A program made the position numbers and the translations under genes. DNA of 8,114 nt, taken from Actinomycetota bacterium. GTDB taxonomy: Bacteria; Actinomycetota; Thermoleophilia; UBA2241. The DNA lies in NCBI GenBank assembly GCA_003132645.1, contig PKYM01000146.1:1-8114 (forward strand), in the 5' to 3' direction. Position 1 is the stretch's first letter. Each line of letters starts with the position of its first letter. This document shows, one piece after another, positions 5,617 to 8,114 of the stretch. The notes beneath the pieces are model-generated. The model did not search any database, was not told the origin of the DNA, and saw only the letters and a program-made list of their open reading frames with translations.

Positions 5617-6699
5617 GTGCCCGGCTTGCCCTACGACACGTTCACACGCCGGCTCCTGAGCGGGGCGTCGTTTTTCTGGAAGCTCCACCGCCGGCGCTAC
5701 CACCGCACGCCGGCCAAGGCCGAGATCGCGGCCAGACGGGCGCGCTTCTACCGCGATATCTGGGACGAGGCGGCGACCGCCAACGGCGGCCACGTGCGCG
5801 AGGTCGCGGGCCAGCTCGTCGAGGTGAGTTGCGCCGACGTCGTCGTGCGCGTACGCAGGAACCTTACTTCGCTCGATGACCCGCTGACCGTCGCCATGGC
5901 CGACGACAAGCCACTCGTATACCGCCTGCTCGGCGAACGCGGCATCCCGGTTCCCCGGCACGTCGTCTGCGCCGCGGACGATCTGCGCCGCGCCTGGGGC
6001 TTCGCGCGGTCGCTGAGCCGGCCGTGCGTCGTCAAGCCGGCGCGCGGCGCGTCGGGGGCGATCGGCATCACGACGGCCGTTGCGACTTGGGCAGACCTCG
6101 CCTGGGCCCTGGCCTACGCCGGCGCGTTCGACCGCGACGTCATAGTCGAGGAGCAGGTCGGCGGCGCCGTCTATCGCCTCCTGTACTTCGACGGCGAGCT
6201 GCTCGATGCCGTCCGCCGAGATCCCCCCACGGTGTCGGGCGACGGTCGCTCCAGCATCGAGGAGCTGATCGCCGCCGAGAACCGGCGCCGGTTCGAGGGC
6301 GGCATCGCGAGCTGCCAGTCGCTGATCAAGATCGATGGCGAGCTCAGGCACACGCTGCGCCACGCTGGCCGCGGTCTGCGGTCAGTGCCGGCGGCCGGCG
6401 AGGCCGTGCTGTTGAAGAACGTCGTCAACGACAATCGACGCGAGGACAACGTATCGGCTGCGGCCGACCTCTGCGCCGAGGTCGTCCAGGCGGGCGCCGA
6501 GGCCGCCGCCGCCGTCGGCGCCCGCCTCGCCGGCGTCGACGTCATTACGCCCGATCCGTCGGCGCCCCTGGGCGAGGCCGGCGGCGTGGTCATCGAGGTC
6601 AACGCGGCCCCCGGCCACTACTACCACTACTACAAGCGCGACGGCCGCGTGCCGGTCGCGACGCTGATCCTGGAGCGGCTCGTGAAGGTGGGCGCGTGA
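5617..6699 (+). CDS. ATP-grasp ligase, cyanophycin-synthetase-like
   Basis: This protein has 360 residues from the GTG at 5617. ATP-grasp enzymes join a carboxylate to an amine or thiol through an acyl-phosphate. The first ~90 residues are basic and helical (RRLLSGASFFWKLHRRRYHR near the start), then DDPLTVAMADDKPLVYRLLG (87-106) opens the fold. RPCVVKPARGASGAIG (135-150) gives the ATP lysine K140 and the glycine-rich loop. VIVEEQV (175-181) is the hinge, and YRLLYFDGELLDAVRRDPPT (186-205) with VSGDGRSSIEELIAAEN (206-222) is the block typical of cyanophycin synthetase and D-Ala ligase relatives. LAGVDVI (304-310), then VVIEVNAAPGHYYHYY (324-339), holds the metal ligands (E327, N329) and a run of His/Tyr. 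The start is uncertain: GTG 5617 lies 2 nt after the previous stop without a clear Shine-Dalgarno, and TTG 5626 or GTG 5566 are alternatives. Its neighbours suggest amide coupling on a glycan or its precursor; substrates are unknown. Confidence 0.8.
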   Translation: MPGLPYDTFTRRLLSGASFFWKLHRRRYHRTPAKAEIAARRARFYRDIWDEAATANGGHVREVAGQLVEVSCADVVVRVRRNLTSLDDPLTVAMADDKPLVYRLLGERGIPVPRHVVCAADDLRRAWGFARSLSRPCVVKPARGASGAIGITTAVATWADLAWALAYAGAFDRDVIVEEQVGGAVYRLLYFDGELLDAVRRDPPTVSGDGRSSIEELIAAENRRRFEGGIASCQSLIKIDGELRHTLRHAGRGLRSVPAAGEAVLLKNVVNDNRREDNVSAAADLCAEVVQAGAEAAAAVGARLAGVDVITPDPSAPLGEAGGVVIEVNAAPGHYYHYYKRDGRVPVATLILERLVKVGA

Positions 6700-7916
6700 A
6701 CCGTCCCCCGGCGATCCTCGCCGGCGCCAACATGGTGACGGCGATCTCGGTCATCAGGAGCCTGGCCGCAGCCGGCGTCGACGTCAGGCTGCTCTGCCGG
6801 CCGGATGCTCCGGCGGCTTTCTCCAAGTACGCGCGCCGCCTGCCGGCCGATGGTGCCGACCCCCAGCCCGAGCTTTGGCTGCGCTACCTGCTGGGCCCCG
6901 AGTCCGACGGTCTGCGCGGCGCCGTGCTGCTGGCCTGTAACGACGACGCCGTCGAGCTGCTGCTCGACTACCGCGACGAGCTCGCCGAGAAGTACCTGCT
7001 CGACGTCTGCGATCCCGGCGCGCAGCGCGCCATGCTCGACAAGCTCGCCACCTACCGGCTGGCGGCCGAGGCCGGCGTGCCGACGCCACGGTTCTGGCCG
7101 GCCGAGACCGCCGGCGACGTCGAGGGCCACAAGGACGAGTACACCTACCCGCTGATGGTCAAGCCGCTGTACTCGCACCAGTTCAAGAAGGTCATGGAAG
7201 GCAAGTATCTGATGGCAGGCGACTTCGAGGAGCTCATGGCCGCGTACCGGCTGGTGAGTGGGCACGGCGTCGAGGTCGTGCTCCTCGAGGTGATCCCGGG
7301 CCCCGACGACTTGTTGTGCAGCTACTACACCTACATCGACGAGAGCGGCGCGCCGCAGTTCCACTTCACCAAGAAGATCCTCCGCCGCTATCCCGAGCAC
7401 CAGGGTTTCGGCTGCTACCACATCACCGACTGGAACCCTGAGGTACGCGATCTGGGTCTCAAGCTCTTCGGCTACGCAGGGCTCAGGGGCGTCGCCAACG
7501 TCGAGTTCAAGCGCGACCCGCGCGACGGGCGGCTCAAGCTGATCGAGTGCAACGCACGCTTTACGGCGGCGAACGGGCTGCTGACAGCCAGCGGCATCGA
7601 CCTTGCCGCCTACGTCTATCGGCGTCTGGCGGGGCTGCCTCAGCCGGCGCTCGACAGCGGGACCTACGCGAAAGGGCTCCGGCTGTGGTATCCGCTCGAC
7701 GACTTCCAGGCCTTCCTCGACCTCAGGCGCGAGGGGCGGCTCGATCTCGTCTCGTGGGCCCGGGACGTCGCCCACTATCAGGTGCTGCCGTACTTCTGCT
7801 GGTCCGATCCGATGCCGTCGGTCGCGCGCCTGAAGGTGAAGCTGAGGACCCTGACGATCGCGGGTGCGCGGCGGGTCGCGCGGCGGGCCGGTCGGCGCTG
7901 GAGCACCGATGCGTAG
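6696..7916 (+). CDS. Second ATP-grasp ligase (carbamoyl-phosphate-synthase-like, COG3919-type)
   Basis: This 406-residue protein has the three-part ATP-grasp plan. A preATP-grasp domain starts at ILAGANMVTAISVIRSLAAA (7-26), with PDAPAAFSKYARRLP (36-50) and LLACNDDAVELL (78-89). The ATP-binding part holds DKLATYRLAAEAGVPTPRFW (115-134), YPLMVKP with K156 (151-157), LLEVIPGPDDLLCSYYTYID (196-215), HFTKKILRRYPEHQGFGCYH (223-242), and ANVEFKRDPRDGRLKLIECN (267-286), where E270, E284 and N286 fit the metal-binding positions. The last ~80 residues are a basic tail with a WYPLDDFQAFLDL segment. GTG 6696 overlaps the previous stop (GTGA), with AAGGTG at 6685-6690 as ribosome binding site, so it is coupled to the first ATP-grasp gene. 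The two share little beyond the fold, so they likely carry out different condensations. Members of this type occur in glycan and cell-surface clusters of high-GC bacteria (recalled, not searched). The substrate is unknown. Confidence 0.82.
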   Translation: MNRPPAILAGANMVTAISVIRSLAAAGVDVRLLCRPDAPAAFSKYARRLPADGADPQPELWLRYLLGPESDGLRGAVLLACNDDAVELLLDYRDELAEKYLLDVCDPGAQRAMLDKLATYRLAAEAGVPTPRFWPAETAGDVEGHKDEYTYPLMVKPLYSHQFKKVMEGKYLMAGDFEELMAAYRLVSGHGVEVVLLEVIPGPDDLLCSYYTYIDESGAPQFHFTKKILRRYPEHQGFGCYHITDWNPEVRDLGLKLFGYAGLRGVANVEFKRDPRDGRLKLIECNARFTAANGLLTASGIDLAAYVYRRLAGLPQPALDSGTYAKGLRLWYPLDDFQAFLDLRREGRLDLVSWARDVAHYQVLPYFCWSDPMPSVARLKVKLRTLTIAGARRVARRAGRRWSTDA

Positions 7917-8114
7917 CGCCGCCGTCCTGTACCCGGGTGAGATGGGCTGCGCCGTGGCAAAAGTGTTCGTCGCGGCAGGCTGGGGCGTCAGCACGCACCT
8001 CTGGGGCCCCAGCCTGGTGTGCCGCGGAGACGCCGAGGCGGCCGCCATCGTCACGCTCGGATCGCTCGAGGAGGCAGTCGGGGCGAGCGACCTCGTCGTT
8101 TCCCTGGTGCCTCC
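7909..8114 (+). CDS. NAD(P)-dependent dehydrogenase, 6PGDH/DUF1932-like, N-terminal part
   Basis: The first 68 codons are present and the gene runs off the window. ATG 7909 overlaps the upstream stop by 8 nt and has GGAG at 7900-7903, 5 nt before it. The start reads AAVLYPGEMGCAVAKVFVAA (4-23), a Rossmann beta-alpha unit, and a later ASDLVVSLVP stretch near residues 59-68 matches the fourth strand of the 6-phosphogluconate/3-hydroxyisobutyrate dehydrogenase fold. PGEMG in place of GxGxMG is typical of the DUF1932-containing subgroup. Such enzymes oxidise or reduce a hydroxy/keto group on a small acid. Next to an RraA-like aldolase it could reduce or oxidise an aldol product (inference). The catalytic lysine and the C-terminal domain are outside the window. 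Confidence 0.7.
   Translation, partial: MRSAAVLYPGEMGCAVAKVFVAAGWGVSTHLWGPSLVCRGDAEAAAIVTLGSLEEAVGASDLVVSLVP

Noticed and set aside
6630..8054. 474-codon open frame on the - strand opposite the second ATP-grasp gene
   Set aside because: It mirrors the codon pattern of the well-supported + strand genes in very GC-rich DNA, has no recognisable motif and spans two + genes.

Overview
This is a GC-rich window (roughly 70% G+C by eye) that is almost fully coding, with every gene on the + strand. It holds seven complete genes and two cut by the window edges. GTG starts, strongly G/C-ending codons and many 1-14 nt overlaps between stops and starts suggest a high-GC bacterium. An actinomycetote is the best guess, but there is no rRNA, tRNA or marker gene to confirm it. 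No mobile element, CRISPR array or RNA gene was seen.

Region 1 (1-2336) is a sugar-nucleotide block: the tail of an RmlD-type reductase, an inverting UDP-GlcNAc 4,6-dehydratase/5-epimerase of the FnlA/CapE/WbjB/WbvB type, and a UDP-sugar C2-epimerase of the FnlC/CapG/WbjD/WbvD type. This trio makes UDP-activated 2-acetamido-2,6-dideoxy-L-hexoses. The reductase ends in an RmlD-like tail with no room for the cupin domain found in FnlB/CapF. That favours the UDP-L-RhaNAc/UDP-L-QuiNAc branch over UDP-L-FucNAc (inference).

Region 2 (2336-4770) holds two different GT4-type (GT-B fold) glycosyltransferases, translationally coupled to the sugar genes. They probably add such sugars to a surface polysaccharide repeat unit.

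Region 3 (4771-4882) is the only real intergenic gap. It carries a candidate extended -10 promoter and a strong Shine-Dalgarno sequence.

Region 4 (4883-8114) is a different kind of module: an RraA/HMG-aldolase-like protein with a changed active-site position, a cyanophycin-synthetase-like ATP-grasp ligase, a second unrelated-looking ATP-grasp ligase, and the start of a 6PGDH/3-hydroxyisobutyrate-dehydrogenase-like enzyme. The four genes are tightly packed and run in one direction. An aldolase, a hydroxyacid-type dehydrogenase and two carboxylate-activating ligases beside glycan genes suggest synthesis and attachment of a small carboxylic or amino acid group to a surface glycan or its precursor. 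This is inference, but it is the best candidate in the window for an undescribed pathway.
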